Shown: piece by piece, positions 1 through 8,352 of the stretch
Position numbering within the stretch: position 1 is the first letter of the stretch
How the letters are laid out: each line of letters starts with the position of its first letter
Assembly: GCF_021165935.1 (NCBI RefSeq)
Contig: NZ_CP088953.1
Location: 2,589,501 to 2,653,500 of the forward strand
Length of the DNA: 64,000 nucleotides
Source of the DNA: Microbulbifer elongatus
Lineage (GTDB): Bacteria > Pseudomonadota > Gammaproteobacteria > Pseudomonadales > Cellvibrionaceae
Reading direction: 5' to 3'
The notes under the pieces: model-generated
Told to the model about the DNA's origin: nothing
The model's input: only the letters and a program-made list of their open reading frames with translations
The model's database searches: none
Translations under genes and position numbers: made by a program

Positions 1-1058
1 AGTCCGCGGAGAAAGGTGGTGATAGCAGCGCACCCCGTCTATCGGACGAAGCGCAGATGGTGGCCAACCGCCTGCAGAAAAACCTGCGCACGACCGGCAA
101 GTGGGCCCAGCGCAACGGGGTCACCTGCTACCGCCTGTACGATGCGGATCTGCCCGAATACTCGGCGGCGATTGATGTGTACCACTCGGTGGAGGGAGAA
201 CGCTTCGCACATATTCAGGAGTACCGGGCACCGGCCAGCATCCCCGAGCAGAAAGCGCGTACCCGACTGATGGACCTGGTGCGTGCCACCCGTCAAGTGC
301 TGGGGTTGGCCCCCGGGCATATCTCCATCAAAGAGCGCCGCCGACACAGCCATAAAGACAGTGGCGCGCAGTATCAGAAGCAGACGCAGCGCAGATCCAC
401 GGGCCAGCAACGCGGCGATCAGGGGGCGGACAATACACGCACTTTCTGGGCCGATGAGTACGGTGCGAAACTGGAAATCAATCTATGGGATTACCTGGAT
501 ACCGGCCTGTTTCTGGATCACCGGCCGGTACGCCAGCACCTGCGCAAGCTGGCAACGGGCAAGCGGCTGCTGAACCTTTTCTGCTATACCGCAACCGCCA
601 CTGTGCAGGCGGCCATCGGCGGCTGCAGTGAAAGCACCAGCGTGGATCTGTCGAAAACCTATCAGGCCTGGGGCCAGCGTAACTTCCGTGAAAACGGTAT
701 GGATCCCTATCGCCACCAGCTGATCGAGGCCGACTGTCTGCAGTGGCTGAAGGCTGCCCAGGACAATCGGCGCGGGCACTACGATGTGATTTTTCTTGAT
801 CCGCCGACTTTTTCCAACTCGGCGAAAATGCAGGGGATTCTGGATATCCAGCGGGACCACCCGGACCTGATCCGCCAGTGCATGGCGTTGCTGAACAGCG
901 GCGGTGTGCTGCTGTTTTCCAATAACCTGCGTAGTTTCAAAATGGATGCAGAGATTCAGGCCGCGTTTGCGGTGGAGAACCTGTCGGCAAAACTGCTGGA
1001 CAAGGATTTTCAGCGCAACCCGAAAATTCACAATGTATGGGAAATTCGCGCGCGCTGA
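1..1058 (+). CDS. rlmKL: RlmKL, 23S rRNA methyltransferase, C-terminal part (5' truncated)
   Basis: The frame is open from base 3 of the window, so the gene begins upstream; what is visible is about 350 residues. This is the RlmK half of the fused enzyme, which in the family makes m7G2069 in 23S rRNA, while the missing N-terminal half (THUMP plus RlmL) makes m2G2445. Visible marks are the domain entry MVANRLQKNLR, the SAM-binding segment LLNLFCYTATATVQAA and the catalytic-loop motif FLDPPTFSNSAKM. The sequence ends in a typical VWEIRAR tail. No gene follows on the same strand; the next gene is convergent 55 bases away. Confidence 0.93.
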   Translation, partial: SAEKGGDSSAPRLSDEAQMVANRLQKNLRTTGKWAQRNGVTCYRLYDADLPEYSAAIDVYHSVEGERFAHIQEYRAPASIPEQKARTRLMDLVRATRQVLGLAPGHISIKERRRHSHKDSGAQYQKQTQRRSTGQQRGDQGADNTRTFWADEYGAKLEINLWDYLDTGLFLDHRPVRQHLRKLATGKRLLNLFCYTATATVQAAIGGCSESTSVDLSKTYQAWGQRNFRENGMDPYRHQLIEADCLQWLKAAQDNRRGHYDVIFLDPPTFSNSAKMQGILDIQRDHPDLIRQCMALLNSGGVLLFSNNLRSFKMDAEIQAAFAVENLSAKLLDKDFQRNPKIHNVWEIRAR

Positions 1059-1113
1059 ATACTGAGTTGTGAGGCTTCTTGAGCAGTGGTGGCGCCTGGT
1101 GTCAGCGGGGTAC

Positions 1114-3552
1114 TCAGAGCTCCATAACCAGGCGGAAACCGACCTCTTTGGAACGCGCCTTTTCATTGAGGCCGGTGCGGTAGTCTGAGCTGATGTTACG
1201 CAGTGGCTCGCGCATGGAGCCCCCGCGCACCACGCGCAGGTCGCAGTTTTTCAGCTGTACCGGGCGCGCATCGCTGCGGTGATTGGTGAAATCGCCTAGA
1301 AAGCAATCCTGTACCCATTCACCGGCGTTGCCGGCGGTATCGTATAGGCCAAAGTCATTGGCCTTGTAGTGTCCTACCGGTGCGCTGGAAATAGAGAACA
1401 GGGAGTTGAATTCGCTGGCGCAGCCACGGCGGCAGTTGGCTTTACCCCGTGCGCTGCTGTCTCCCCACCAGAAGGGGGTATCGCTGTCTGCACGGGCGGC
1501 GTACTCCCACTCCGCTTCACTGGCCAGCCGGTATCTATGTCCGGTCTGTTCGCTGAGCCATTGCGCGTATTCCTGCGCTTCCTGCCAGCTGACATTGATC
1601 ACCGGTCGGGTGCCGCGACCCCAGCCCTGGTCGCCCGGTAGGCCCTGGCCACTGGCTTTGGCGTAGCGGTCGTAATCATTGAAAGTGACTTCGTGTACGC
1701 CAATGGCGTACGGGCGGCGGATCGTAATCTTGTGTTCCGGGCTGGTGAATGGGCGAGCGTTATTTCCCATGGTGAAAGAGCCTGGCGACACCACAACCAT
1801 CTCCGGTCCATTGCCGCCATCTTTCAGAGGTGACTGAAAAGATTTACCCGGAAAAAATTTGCGCTCAAGCTGCACGGCCAGATTGACGTCGGCACCGCTG
1901 ACCTCGACCCAGCGCCGCACGGTACTGTAACCCGGTTTGCTCACTTCCACGTCGTAGCGACCGGGCTCCAGGGCAATCCCAGGGGAGTAGCGGGGCACGA
2001 TGTTCATGATCCGGATTCGGGCGTCGGCGGGTACCGCAGAAACCGTGAGTGCGTAGGTGGAAATCACTGGCTGCGCCACTTCGGCAGCGGCGACCTCGGT
2101 GTTGTCCACGGCGGCAGTGTCCGCTGCGGCTTCCGTTTCGACGGACTCCGTCTCCCCGCGGTCGAGCACGGCTGGCGCTGTCGCGACGGCCTCCGCGTCT
2201 TCCCCGCTGCCAGCGGAAGTGGCGGGCTGCCGGAGCACCGGTCGCACCTGATTGGCTACCGACGCGGAATCCGCCAAGGGCGCGGGCTGCAGTGGGCCGG
2301 GCAGGGCATTCGCGGGGGCTATCTGTGCGGCGGCGCTACTGTCATCGCCGGTGGGTAGTAGTGCCTGGGACGTCATGTCCACCGCGTTATTCACCAGTCC
2401 GGACTCTGTTCGCCACTGAAATTTGTTGCTGAACAGGCTGAAGAGTACCCAAGCCAGGCAAAAGCTCACCGCGATCATGCCGGCCAACACCCAAGAGCGC
2501 TTTTTCACCGGTGCGGTGTGCTGCATGACCTGCTGGAATCGCATGATGGTCTGCTGTTCCGAGCGGGTATTCTGCTGGTGCAGTGGTTTGTCTCGCAGGC
2601 GTGCCCAGGCCGCCGAGAGGCGGTCGGTCATAGTGCCGTACAGCGTCATTACCAGAGCGCGCAACAAGCTGGAGACGCGCACGGATGTATTGTTCAGCTT
2701 GGTGGTGGGAGCGGGTGTTTTACCGTCCAGTGCCGCCAGCAGCTGGTCGATGGTATCCACCACGTCCAGCCCCCGTTGGAAGCGCTGCTCCGGATCTTTG
2801 GCAAGAAAGCGGTCGATCAGCCCCTGGTACAGAGAGTGGCGCGCCGGCAGACGCGGGATGGGGTCCGTCAGGTGTTTGATGGCAATGGCGACCGCTTCTT
2901 CTGCCTGGTAGGGCACGGCACTGGTGAGCATTTCGTAAAACACCACACCCAGGCTGTAGAGATCTGCCCGTCCATCCACTGCGGCGCCACGTGCCTGCTC
3001 CGGGCTCATATAGTGCGGGGTTCCCACGACCATACCGGTATTGGTCATGCGCGTGGTACGCGCCACCGCACGCGCGACACCGAAATCGGTGAGCACTGCG
3101 GAGCCGTCTTCACGGAACAGAATATTTTCCGGTTTCAGGTCCCGGTGCACATACCCTTTATTGCTGGCGTGATCCAATGCCATGGCGATCTGCCGGGTTA
3201 TGTGCAGGGCTTCCAGCGGTTCGATCGCGCCCTTGGTCAGTGCATCGGCCACGGAGCCCCCGGGCAGGTAGTCCATGGCGATGTAATTCAGGCTGCGATA
3301 GCGGCCGATATCGTGAATGGCAACGATGTTGGGGTGAGAGAGCTGGCCGACAATATTCGCCTCGCGCTGAAAGCGCTCGCTAAATATCGGGTCGGCATTG
3401 AGCACCGGCGACATGACCTTGAGGGCGACCTGGCGACCCATGCTGCGCTGGGTGGCCAGGTACACGGTAGACATGCCACCCTGATTGATTTTTTTCAGGA
3501 TCTGGTAGCCGGGAATTTCCAGCGAAGCAATGCCGCTGCTGACTACTTCCAT
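1114..3552 (-). CDS. Membrane serine/threonine protein kinase with PEGA and SUMF1-like domains
   Basis: 812 residues. The Hanks-type kinase domain is at about 15-270: glycine loop NQGGMSTVYLA, Lys45, HRDLKPEN at 136-143, DFG at 156-158, APE-like SPE at 183-185. One membrane helix at about 354-375 places the kinase in the cytoplasm and the rest in the periplasm. After a Pro/Ala-rich linker comes a PEGA-type domain (about 498-563) and then a formylglycine-generating-enzyme/SUMF1-like domain (about 583-811, with SEAEWEYAARAD, GNAGEWVQD and VVRGGS). The gene lies 16 bases downstream of the PP2C phosphatase on the same strand, so the pair is probably one operon setting Thr/Ser phosphorylation. The layout resembles PpkA-type kinases of type VI secretion, but no secretion genes are in the window. 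The target is unknown; the SUMF1-like domain is probably a binding module rather than an enzyme. Confidence 0.92.
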   Translation of the reverse strand: MEVVSSGIASLEIPGYQILKKINQGGMSTVYLATQRSMGRQVALKVMSPVLNADPIFSERFQREANIVGQLSHPNIVAIHDIGRYRSLNYIAMDYLPGGSVADALTKGAIEPLEALHITRQIAMALDHASNKGYVHRDLKPENILFREDGSAVLTDFGVARAVARTTRMTNTGMVVGTPHYMSPEQARGAAVDGRADLYSLGVVFYEMLTSAVPYQAEEAVAIAIKHLTDPIPRLPARHSLYQGLIDRFLAKDPEQRFQRGLDVVDTIDQLLAALDGKTPAPTTKLNNTSVRVSSLLRALVMTLYGTMTDRLSAAWARLRDKPLHQQNTRSEQQTIMRFQQVMQHTAPVKKRSWVLAGMIAVSFCLAWVLFSLFSNKFQWRTESGLVNNAVDMTSQALLPTGDDSSAAAQIAPANALPGPLQPAPLADSASVANQVRPVLRQPATSAGSGEDAEAVATAPAVLDRGETESVETEAAADTAAVDNTEVAAAEVAQPVISTYALTVSAVPADARIRIMNIVPRYSPGIALEPGRYDVEVSKPGYSTVRRWVEVSGADVNLAVQLERKFFPGKSFQSPLKDGGNGPEMVVVSPGSFTMGNNARPFTSPEHKITIRRPYAIGVHEVTFNDYDRYAKASGQGLPGDQGWGRGTRPVINVSWQEAQEYAQWLSEQTGHRYRLASEAEWEYAARADSDTPFWWGDSSARGKANCRRGCASEFNSLFSISSAPVGHYKANDFGLYDTAGNAGEWVQDCFLGDFTNHRSDARPVQLKNCDLRVVRGGSMREPLRNISSDYRTGLNEKARSKEVGFRLVMEL

Positions 3553-3568
3553 TCGAGCCTGTTCCTTA

Positions 3569-4585
3569 TTATCCGTTCAGCAGCTGCCAGGCCGCGTAAG
3601 CACTTAGCGAAAAAATTATCGAAAGTGTAGCGATTCTGCGGATCAGTTTGCCGCGTGCAGAACGAAATTTACCGGACACAGGTGGCTGCCGGTGTGTGCG
3701 GGAGTTCCGGTTTTCCGAGGTTGACTGACCATTTTTGTCAACGCTGTATGCATTTTCACCGGGTGCAGCTTCCGCGCCGCTATGCGGCGCACTGATGACC
3801 TGCACCGTGATATTGTCGCGGCCGCCGGCATCCAGTGCGGCCGCAATTAGAAGTTCACTGGCGCGTTGGTTGTTCGGGTTTTCTGTCAGTATCTGGCAGA
3901 TTTCCGCCGCGCTTACGTCATTGCTCAGGCCGTCACTGCACAGCAATAGTTTTTGGCCGCTATTCCAGGAAAAGGACGCGCGATCGATCTCGAGGCTGGG
4001 GTTCGCGGAGCCACCAATGCAGCGAGTAATGACGTGTCGATTCGGGTGGTTGGCAGCTTCTTCCTGATTGATCGCGCCGGAATCCACCAGCATCTGCACG
4101 TAAGAATGATCGACAGTGAGCTGTTTCAGTGAGCCGTGAGGCTCGCTGTCGCAGGCGTTAGATGGGGTGTTGTCGTTGCGCGCTGGGGGGGTCCACAAAT
4201 AGGCGCGGCTGTCGCCTACCCAGTAGATGTGGAAGTAAGGGCCGTCTTCGGCAACCACTACCGCGGTAGTACCCATGGCAGTGGCACTGCTCTCGTCACC
4301 GGCGAGCAGTGCATGCGCGCGGCGCAGCGCCTGTTCGTAATGACGGTCGGTGGCGGAAGAGCGTTGAATTTCTTCGACCACGGTCTGGCTGGCGATTTCC
4401 CCGGCCTGGTGGCCGCCGAGGCCATCGGCCACTACCCAGACTCCGCGAGTCTCGTCGCCCCAGAACGCATCCTCGTTCTGTTCTCGGCGGTATCCGGTGT
4501 GGGTCGCGCCCGCGCTGCGCGTGGTGGCGCGGGCGGCGGGTTGGCTCACACCACTGGGGTGTTCCCGTAGGTTGGCTTCACTCAC
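3569..4585 (-). CDS. PP2C-family serine/threonine protein phosphatase, membrane anchored
   Basis: 338 residues from a GTG start. The PP2C motifs are clear: ATHTGYRREQNEDAF (metal-binding Asp in NEDAF), VVADGLGGHQAGEIAS, VGDSRAYLW, LLLCSDGLSNDV and GGRDNITVQVI. The catalytic domain fills about 25-255; a basic Ser/Arg-rich stretch leads to a C-terminal hydrophobic helix (about 316-336) that should anchor it to the inner membrane. It precedes the membrane kinase by 16 bases, so it most likely reverses that kinase's phosphorylations (PppA/Stp-like role, inference). It is divergent from the FHA gene, so kinase, phosphatase and phosphothreonine reader form one locus. Confidence 0.93.
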   Translation of the reverse strand: MSEANLREHPSGVSQPAARATTRSAGATHTGYRREQNEDAFWGDETRGVWVVADGLGGHQAGEIASQTVVEEIQRSSATDRHYEQALRRAHALLAGDESSATAMGTTAVVVAEDGPYFHIYWVGDSRAYLWTPPARNDNTPSNACDSEPHGSLKQLTVDHSYVQMLVDSGAINQEEAANHPNRHVITRCIGGSANPSLEIDRASFSWNSGQKLLLCSDGLSNDVSAAEICQILTENPNNQRASELLIAAALDAGGRDNITVQVISAPHSGAEAAPGENAYSVDKNGQSTSENRNSRTHRQPPVSGKFRSARGKLIRRIATLSIIFSLSAYAAWQLLNG

Positions 4586-4952
4586 TGGTATGCAACTACC
4601 TGTTACCTGTCGTTATTGTCGAAAGCGCCAAACTTGTGGTTTGCCTCTTTCCTGCCCCTGAAATCCTTTGGGGTAGGGAGTCCTTGAGGGAAATCGCGCT
4701 TCCATACTAGAGCCTGAGGCCATTGTAAGCTGCAAACGGAATCACAGGCCAATGAAATTGGCCGTGATAAACTGCCAGCGATGCTTTCAGACACTTGGAG
4801 TATGAAAAATTTCCGCCAAGGTTCCCAGGTTGGCGGAATTTCAGTGCATCGGCACCGCCAACCTGACGCTGAACAGACCAGCGGGGCAGTGTCGATCATT
4901 TTGATTGGTTAAAAATTGTACGCCTTTTAGCGCCTTCAAGGAAGCCCAAAAC

Positions 4953-5852
4953 ATGTTGAAATTGTGTGACGTGAAAGATGCCAGCCAGAGTGTGTGGCTG
5001 GTTGCACCCAGGGTCACGATCGGACGGGGGAGTCAGTGTGACCTGACACTGGGTGATCCGTCTGTCGCCAAGTTGCATGCGGAGATTCTGGTTGATGGCG
5101 AAGCACTGGAATTGCGCAATCTCTCCGGTGGCGGCCAGGTGGCCGTCAATGGCAAGCAGGTCGACGGTAGCTGTGCCCTGAGTCGCAACGATCGCATTCA
5201 GCTCGGCAATAGCAACCTGGCGGTGATCGACCCGAAGATCACGCGGGTGAAGGCGGCAGGTAATGCGGCAAATGTTTCCTGGGCGTTACGCGCCAATCAC
5301 CCTGCGATTGTTGGCCGGGTCTTCCCGGTGCGGGAGACCAGTGTGGTGGGGCGTTCCGATGAATGCGATCTCACCTTTGCCATGTCCCACCTGTCCCGGC
5401 GTCACGCGCGCCTTGAGGTACGCGAGGGCCTGTTGTTCGTGGTGGACCTGGGGTCTGCCAACGGGACTTACCTGAACAATCAGCGGATTACCGAATCGCG
5501 AGTACGCCGCGGTGATGAACTGCGCTTCGACAGTCTCAGCTTCAGTGTGGTGGGGCCAGCGGATGATCTCGACAAAACCACCGTGCGCCAGGCGGTCACC
5601 ATGCCGGATGCTGCGCGCCAGAGTGCGGCGCTGGATCAGGCGATGCAGCGGGGGCGCCACCCGGAACAGCGTGGAGTGACCCGAGACAATCTGGGCAGCG
5701 ACGACGCGTCTTCGGTGCCCGCCGGTGGCTCCCGGTACGGCGGCGATTCGGCCACCGCGGGTGGCAACATGGGCTGGGTGTGGCTGGGTGTGCTGCTGTC
5801 CTGTGCTGGTATTGCCGGATTTATGTGGGCGAAAGGCCAGGGGCTGGTGTAA
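4953..5852 (+). CDS. Protein with two FHA domains and a C-terminal membrane helix
   Basis: 299 residues from the ATG at 4953, preferred over an in-frame upstream start at 4905 because AAGGA lies 10 bases before it and the FHA fold begins right after it. FHA 1 covers about 1-80 (VTIGRGSQCDLTLGDPSVAKLHAEI); FHA 2 about 105-200 (SVVGRSDECDLTFAMSHLSRRHARL, then DLGSANGTYLNNQRI). FHA 2 keeps the Arg, Ser and His used for phosphothreonine binding; FHA 1 keeps GR but has VAKLHA in place of SRRHA. A linker leads to one C-terminal helix (MGWVWLGVLLSCAGIAGFMW). The gene is divergent from the phosphatase/kinase pair and is the natural reader of their phosphorylation state (inference). Confidence 0.9.
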   Translation: MLKLCDVKDASQSVWLVAPRVTIGRGSQCDLTLGDPSVAKLHAEILVDGEALELRNLSGGGQVAVNGKQVDGSCALSRNDRIQLGNSNLAVIDPKITRVKAAGNAANVSWALRANHPAIVGRVFPVRETSVVGRSDECDLTFAMSHLSRRHARLEVREGLLFVVDLGSANGTYLNNQRITESRVRRGDELRFDSLSFSVVGPADDLDKTTVRQAVTMPDAARQSAALDQAMQRGRHPEQRGVTRDNLGSDDASSVPAGGSRYGGDSATAGGNMGWVWLGVLLSCAGIAGFMWAKGQGLV

Positions 5853-5855
5853 CCG

Positions 5856-6110
5856 GTGGCGACGCAGAACCTGATTCTCTATACCACCCTTGGCTGCAGT
5901 CTGTGTGAGAAGGCGAAAGTGGAAATCTGGCCGCTGCTGGACAAGTACCCCTTGCGGCTGGAGTCCGTGGATATCGCCGAGGACGAAACCCTCACCCGGC
6001 TGTTCGGCTGGAGCATACCGGTGGTTGGTTTAGGGGCGACCGATGACGTGCTCTGCTGGCCCTTCACCAGCGAGGAACTGGATGCCTGGCTGGCGCAACG
6101 GGTCGTCTGA
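5856..6110 (+). CDS. Glutaredoxin-like (DUF836 family) small thiol protein
   Basis: 84 residues from a GTG start, only three bases after the FHA gene stop, so the two are probably co-transcribed. The protein has the thioredoxin-fold start LILYTTLGCSLCEKAK with a C-S-L-C pair at the active-site position, and the cis-Pro motif SIPVVGL. The family (glutaredoxin-like DUF836) is widespread in proteobacteria but its partner is not established. Whether it is functionally linked to the phospho-signalling locus or only shares its transcript cannot be told from sequence. Confidence 0.85.
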   Translation: MATQNLILYTTLGCSLCEKAKVEIWPLLDKYPLRLESVDIAEDETLTRLFGWSIPVVGLGATDDVLCWPFTSEELDAWLAQRVV

Positions 6111-6181
6111 AAGCGCCGCCTGATCGCAACGCTTCTCTCTTTATCCTGTCTGGATAGCGGTCTTTCTTCGGAAAGGCCGCG

Positions 6182-8191
6182 TCACCACTTTGCTTCCGCT
6201 TCGTTCCTGTTCAGCAGAGGAGCCTTGTTGCCGCTGCGGTAGGCGTAGATGACCGAGTAGGAAAGCACGTTCTGCACATACTTACGGGTTTCACTGTAAG
6301 GAATTGTTTCGATCCACACGTCAAACGGCAGCTGCTTGTTGGTGTCTTTGAGCCAGCGCGATACCCGCGTGGGGCCGGCGTTGTATGCGGCGGCGGCAAG
6401 GAACCGGTTGTTGTCGAAGCGATTGAGTAGTGAATTCAGATAATACGCGCCCAGATTGATATTGGTGCTGGGGTTCAGCAGATCCCAGCTGCGCCGATAG
6501 GGAACACCGGCCTTGCGCGCGGTGGCCTGGGCGGTTGAGGGCAGCAACTGCATCAGCCCCATGGCTCCGGCGTGAGACTTGGCATCGTGACTGAAATGGC
6601 TCTCCTGCCGCGCGACCGCGAGCACCAGATAGTCGTTGAGGGCGGTTTTTTTACCCATGCGCTTGGCGACGTCACTGACGATGTCGGAAAACGCCAGTGG
6701 GAAGCGCAGCTCCAGATCGTCCAGATAGTCTGCCGCGAGGATCGACTGGATGGATTTGTGGTACCAGCCCCAGGAGTTGGCGATTTTGCCCGCAGTCATC
6801 AGCTCCTCGGTGGTCATCGGCTCGGTGGCGTAGTTCCACTCCCGGCGCGCGTGGTAGAACTCACCAATAGCCTGCAGTTCGCGAGCCCGCTGCATCCCCG
6901 GTCGCGCCGCCACCTCGTTTACCAGCTTGGGTGTTATCGGCGCAGGGCGGTCCACAAAGCTGTAGTCTGCGCCGATGGTGTCAGACGCGAGAAATCCATA
7001 ATAGCTGCGTTCCGCCGCCGCCTGCTGATAGAGCTTTTTCGCCAGCGCCTGACGCGCCGGATCTTTTTTGCCCGCGCTTGCCAGCTGCTCTTCAATGGCG
7101 CGGGCTTTCCAGTACAGCCAGCGATCCAGCTTCTGATCTTCCGCGGGCAGCTGATCGATCCAGAACTCAATCTGTGCCCAGTCCATTTCGCGCAGGGACT
7201 GGCGGATGAGCCACTCCGAGGTGCGCAAGTCGTAAAACCCGGGGTTGTTTTTAATCAGGGCCTGCAGCCCCTGCTTGTCGTCCTGGCGGGCAAAGCGCAG
7301 GGCCAGATACTGCAGATAGTCGTCGCGTTCTTTGTCGCTGAACAGGTAACTCGCGCTGTATCGATCCCAGGCCTTGCTCGCTTTGGGGGCGTCCTTGATC
7401 GCCAACCGGCGAAGCCCGATATTGACGATATCGCGGTATTCCGGCTCCTCGCGGATAAATTTTTTGTAGTTGAGTATCTGCTCGGGTTTTCGATAAACGG
7501 CTCGCATCAGCTCGGCCCGGGCGGCGCGGCTCTTATCCAGCTGGCGCGCGATATAGGCCGCCAGATCCAGGTTGCCGGATCTGACCGCGAGCGTATGGCG
7601 CTGCCAGGCGCGCTCCTGAGTTAGACCGCCATCTTTCATCCAGCGGGCAAAGGCCGGGTCGCACTCTTTGGGCTGTGAGGCGCCCACCGTCCACAGCTCG
7701 GCGATCAGATCGTAGGCCTTCTGCTTGTCGCCGTGGCGGGTCAGTGCATCCACGTAGTAGCAGCGCAGTTGGGTGCGCTGGATCTTCTCGGTGTCGTAGT
7801 ACTTCAGGTACGCCTTGAAGCGGTCCCTGCCGCCCAGTTCCCGCAGCACACGTACCCGCATCCAGTCGCCGATCGCGGTGCCCTCATACTTCGCCAGAAA
7901 GGCGTCGATATCGTCATAGGGCAGACGGGATAGGCGTTTGCTGAGCGCCCAGTATTCGATATACGGCAGCAGCGGATAGTCTTTGAGCGCTTTCTTGAGT
8001 GCGCGCAACTGGCGCTGGTCGTTGTGGGCGATCGCAAGGCGCGCTTGCTGCAGCTTTTCCCGTTGTGCCACCGCGGCCTTGGCCTCGGCGGTATCTGCCG
8101 ACAGTGCTGCCGGACTTCCGGCGACTGCGACGGCAAGCGCGAACGTGAGGCTGGTTAAGAGAGTGGCGAATCCCTTGCTGCCAATCGACAT
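6182..8191 (-). CDS. slt: Soluble lytic murein transglycosylase Slt70
   Basis: 669 residues with an N-terminal signal peptide (about 1-32, ending SPAALSA), hence periplasmic. A long alpha-helical superhelix occupies about 40-450, and the SLT catalytic domain lies at about 515-650 with catalytic Glu530 in VARQESHFSHDAKSHAGAMGLMQLLP and the AAYNAGPTRV motif. The family cleaves the MurNAc-GlcNAc bond of peptidoglycan, giving 1,6-anhydro-muropeptides, which are then processed in the cytoplasm by enzymes including NagZ, encoded 9.5 kb away. Length matches Slt70. It is divergent from uup with 161 bases between the start codons. Confidence 0.95.
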   Translation of the reverse strand: MSIGSKGFATLLTSLTFALAVAVAGSPAALSADTAEAKAAVAQREKLQQARLAIAHNDQRQLRALKKALKDYPLLPYIEYWALSKRLSRLPYDDIDAFLAKYEGTAIGDWMRVRVLRELGGRDRFKAYLKYYDTEKIQRTQLRCYYVDALTRHGDKQKAYDLIAELWTVGASQPKECDPAFARWMKDGGLTQERAWQRHTLAVRSGNLDLAAYIARQLDKSRAARAELMRAVYRKPEQILNYKKFIREEPEYRDIVNIGLRRLAIKDAPKASKAWDRYSASYLFSDKERDDYLQYLALRFARQDDKQGLQALIKNNPGFYDLRTSEWLIRQSLREMDWAQIEFWIDQLPAEDQKLDRWLYWKARAIEEQLASAGKKDPARQALAKKLYQQAAAERSYYGFLASDTIGADYSFVDRPAPITPKLVNEVAARPGMQRARELQAIGEFYHARREWNYATEPMTTEELMTAGKIANSWGWYHKSIQSILAADYLDDLELRFPLAFSDIVSDVAKRMGKKTALNDYLVLAVARQESHFSHDAKSHAGAMGLMQLLPSTAQATARKAGVPYRRSWDLLNPSTNINLGAYYLNSLLNRFDNNRFLAAAAYNAGPTRVSRWLKDTNKQLPFDVWIETIPYSETRKYVQNVLSYSVIYAYRSGNKAPLLNRNEAEAKW

Positions 8192-8352
8192 ACTGAAAAC
8201 CCGATTGCGAAATCGCTTATTCGATGGGATGAAGAATAATGCGTAAAATGCCCTTTTTACACGGACGCCGACACAAACCGGGCGGACGGGTCATCCAGAT
8301 GTCCCCGATTCCGATTTGTTCCGGCATCTCAAACACATTGTAGTGGTTAATT

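Noticed and set aside
1114..5852. Type VI secretion cluster
   Set aside because: Only the kinase, phosphatase and FHA parts are present; no Tss or Hcp/VgrG genes in the window.
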